Below the pieces are notes generated by a model, which searched no databases, was not told where the DNA came from, and saw nothing but the letters and a program-made list of their open reading frames with translations. A DNA stretch of 40,136 nucleotides from Acidobacteriota bacterium (GTDB lineage Bacteria > Acidobacteriota > Terriglobia > Acidiferrales > UBA7541): assembly GCA_003223215.1 (NCBI GenBank), contig QHYH01000128.1:1-40136 (forward strand), in the 5' to 3' direction. Numbering within the stretch: position 1 is the stretch's first letter; each line of letters begins with the position of its first letter. Positions 37,083 through 40,136 of the stretch are shown piece after piece. The position numbers were made by a program, and so were the translations under genes.

Positions 37083-37086
<4 letters not shown>
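36010..37086 (+). CDS. LacI-family transcriptional repressor
   Basis: The 358-residue protein has the LacI DNA-binding head at residues 9-58 (NIHEVARRARVSTATVSRAIN, then GYYPNTQARALVSGRS with the hinge helix) and a periplasmic-binding-protein-like sugar sensor (GLIVSELTNPFFPEIVQ, IERQVEGVAV, RIAFITGP, AILCSNDMTAIGVM, SVVGFDDIRLAQFMLPPLTTV). It most likely represses the glycan genes here until a sugar is bound. I chose GTG 36010, which places the head normally. A GTG at 35935 would add 25 Arg-rich residues. A perfect AAAGGAGGT at 35940-35948 has no start codon at a usual distance. Candidate operators lie before receptors 2 and 3, the third TPR gene and GH51. Its stop shares CTAG with the GH51 stop. 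Confidence 0.9.
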
Positions 37087-38714
<1,628 letters not shown>

Positions 38715-38858
38715 TGATCGTTCTCCCGGTCATTTGATCACAATCTAATTTCACCTGAAAAGGGTTGCTTCCTTAACCTGTGCGAGGTTCTAGAACCAGG
38801 GTGACGAACCTTTATCCCAGGGCTGCAATCATCGGGTGCCGATCTGTCGACTCTGGGG

Positions 38859-38872
38859 AGTAAACGTTTACC
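38859..38872. promoter_or_regulatory. LacI-type operator of GH51
   Basis: The plus strand reads AGTAAACGTTTACC, so the minus strand is GGTAAACGTTTACT with GTAAACGTTTAC as a perfect 12-bp palindrome (38860-38871). It contains AACGTTTACT, shared with two other promoters. A -10-like TATCAT (5 of 6, minus strand, 38878-38883) ends 5 nt upstream of it, placing the operator at the expected start of GH51 transcription. No good -35 box is seen. Confidence 0.6.
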
Positions 38873-39017
38873 ACATCATGATACAGACCTGCAAGCGCGA
38901 TCCTGGTTTAGAACTGGCTTAGAGAATCCCTGATGGATCAGTCTGCCCAAAGGCATATACTCGCGCGACGATTGGTCCAAACCAACTTGGCAACGATGAA
39001 GTTTGAAGTCGCTCATC

Positions 39018-39109
39018 CGCGATCACCCTTCCGGCAATTGCCGATCGCTTTCGCCCAGGAATACTGATCGGAATCAGCCCGGAATGTTGATCGGCTTCGC
39101 CCGGAATCG
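39018..39109. repeat. Three to four tandem 23-bp repeats, possible IS21-type end remnant
   Basis: Units at 39041-39063, 39064-39086 and 39087-39109 share the core GATCG..TC.GCCC.GGAAT, with a degenerate fourth unit at 39018-39040. Multiple short repeats of this kind at element ends are known from IS21-family transposons, where they bind the transposase. No istA/istB is present nearby, so a solo end or a scar is inferred. A chance local duplication is the alternative. Confidence 0.35.
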
Positions 39110-39192
39110 GCAGTCTATAGCCATCCTAATCCTGCTTGCGGACTTGCGGAGGCGCAACGCAGCGCAGGAGTTGCGGCGTTCAGAATAGGTGT

Positions 39193-39582
39193 ATGGCATG
39201 CAGAAAACAACGGAAGCCAAAAATCTGCATCGAATGCGGCGCGAGTCTCGGCACTAAGCCGACCAAGTTCTTTATACCAGCGGCCAGCAACGCTCGACGT
39301 GCCGAATCATTTTACGAATCAATTAAGAAGCTCGCTAAAGAAACCACTGGAGGTGATGTAACTCCGCGACGAATCTTTGCAATCGCCTACGAGCATGACG
39401 GCAGGCAGTATCATGCGGAGGTAGGTAAGCCTGAGCCGCGAGAAGGTGAATTAGTGATAGCTATTCTAGAGACAAATGCAATGCCGTATCTCATCTGCAC
39501 TCCAAACAGAGGAGTCCTACGAGGCATGCCATATTTCGTGCGCAAGGACGAAGTTTTGTCCATCGTTGATTTCGTGACCTAA
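39193..39582 (+). CDS. Uncharacterised small protein with possible N-terminal zinc ribbon
   Basis: The 129-residue protein starts at ATG 39193 with AGGTG just upstream. The N-terminus has CRKQ..KICIECG, with too few cysteines visible for a full four-Cys ribbon (Cys3, Cys11, Cys14). A helical segment follows (AESFYESIKKLAKET), then a compact alpha/beta part with RRIFAIAYEHDGRQYHAEVG, GELVIAILETNAMPYLICTPNRG and a VRKDEVLSIVDFV end. The balanced residue use and strong C-terminal patterning suggest a real protein. I do not recognise its family or function. It stands apart from the sugar genes, next to the repeats, and may be recently acquired. An upstream in-frame extension to 39136 lacks a ribosome site. 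Confidence 0.6.
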   Translation: MACRKQRKPKICIECGASLGTKPTKFFIPAASNARRAESFYESIKKLAKETTGGDVTPRRIFAIAYEHDGRQYHAEVGKPEPREGELVIAILETNAMPYLICTPNRGVLRGMPYFVRKDEVLSIVDFVT

Positions 39583-40136
39583 TCCAGCCATCCACGCTTC
39601 TTCCGGTGTATCGCCATGCGCAGCCTTCTAGTCTTGCTTAGCTGCTAGGTTCGGAGGAACGTTCGGGCCAGGCGACAGAATTTCCATGATCTCGCCCCAC
39701 TGGTATTTCGTCCGCTCGCAATTGTGAATCAGCGTGTACGCGAGTATCGCAACCTCCACTATGTTTCCGCGGCCGGGGCAACGAACACGGACGCGCGAAC
39801 CGCAGGTGAGCTATGTCGATTCACGGGTAGTCGAAAGCGAACTCATCAATACAGCGAAGGCCGTCGAAGAGCGCAATGCTCGATGTCATCCTCTTCGGTG
39901 TAAGCAAGTTTCGATGAATAAAATGAATCACAAAGAGCAAATCTTTTGGGTGTGGCTACTTTTTGGCAACGAGAAAACCGCGAAAAATCAGGTGATTTTG
40001 GGCGTTGCCGCCGCGGAGATGGCCGGAAACTCCCGGGTTATCGAGGTGAGGGAGGAATATCCCCTGGTTTAGCACTGCCTTTTTTGGTTTTTTCAGCCGG
40101 CAGCAGGTGGCGGTGGGCCTTTTGTGAAACTCCGTG
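39583..40136. other. Right-edge region without a convincing gene
   Basis: A minus-strand frame at 39628-39759 (GTG start, 43 residues, VEVAILAYTLIHNCERTKYQW at its start) reads protein-like but has no ribosome site and is stopped upstream near 39811; it may be a relic. A plus-strand frame at 39734-40072 (GTG start) has no known motif. The two overlap, so at most one is real. The window ends in unassigned sequence. Confidence 0.35.

Larger units (their letters stand above)
38715..39192. other. Intergenic region: GH51 control DNA, then IS-like repeats
   Basis: The first 170 bp carry the GH51 leader and operator. From about 38890 to 39017 I see nothing recognisable. From 39018 tandem 23-bp repeats begin. 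No gene is supported here. Confidence 0.5.

Noticed and set aside
39734-40072. 112-residue plus-strand frame at the right edge
   Set aside because: GTG start without ribosome site, no motif, and overlap with a more protein-like minus-strand frame.

Overview
The window looks like a chromosomal piece of an Acidobacteriota genome. This is inferred from protein types, not from a marker gene. It encodes three very large TonB-dependent receptors that each start with a carboxypeptidase-regulatory-like beta-sandwich (the Oar-like type expanded in Acidobacteriota). It also has three CRTAC1-type FG-GAP/ASPIC-UnbV proteins, three secreted TPR proteins, a remnant of an acidobacterial Ser/Thr-kinase C-terminus, and several Tat-exported glycosidases. 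I see no rRNA, tRNA, CRISPR array or intact transposase.

The main content (about 0.26-38.9 kb) reads as a glycan-utilisation region aimed at arabinose- and galactose-containing plant polymers. Its enzymes are a GH36-type alpha-galactosidase lipoprotein (264-2477, -), a GH127 beta-L-arabinofuranosidase (9672-11741, -), a second divergent DUF1680/GH127-like enzyme (21098-22951, -), a GH39-type hydrolase (19306-21057, +) and a GH51 alpha-L-arabinofuranosidase (37083-38714, -). A broken C-terminal piece of L-arabinose isomerase lies at 11819-12226. Import is represented by three receptors: 4652-8317 (+), 12228-15509 (-) and 26658-30398 (+). No SusD-like partner is visible. Secreted TPR proteins and CRTAC1 propellers recur beside the receptors and enzymes instead (TPR-CRTAC1-receptor at 12.2-19.2 kb; TPR-CRTAC1 at 30.5-34.0 kb; a lone CRTAC1 at 34.2-35.9 kb; a giant TPR followed by a GH127-like enzyme at 21.1-26.1 kb). 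A spermidine-dehydrogenase-like FAD enzyme (2690-4630, +) sits 21 nt ahead of the first receptor.

Regulation: a LacI-family repressor (36010-37086, +) lies tail-to-tail with the GH51 gene. LacI-type palindromes built on TGNAANCGNTTNCA or GGTAAACGTTTACT occur in front of receptor 2 (two, exactly 100 bp apart, one at the expected start site of a TTGACA promoter), receptor 3 (three, 22-23 bp apart), the third TPR gene and GH51. The decamer AACGTTTACT is shared exactly by three of these promoters, so a single regulon is plausible.

The edges differ from the core. The left end holds the tail of a four-helix-bundle protein and two abutting perfect hairpins. Between 8.3 and 9.7 kb are a kinase remnant and a DUF2059 protein. 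The right end (39.0-40.1 kb) holds short tandem repeats resembling IS21-type ends, an unknown zinc-ribbon protein and about 550 bp without a convincing gene.
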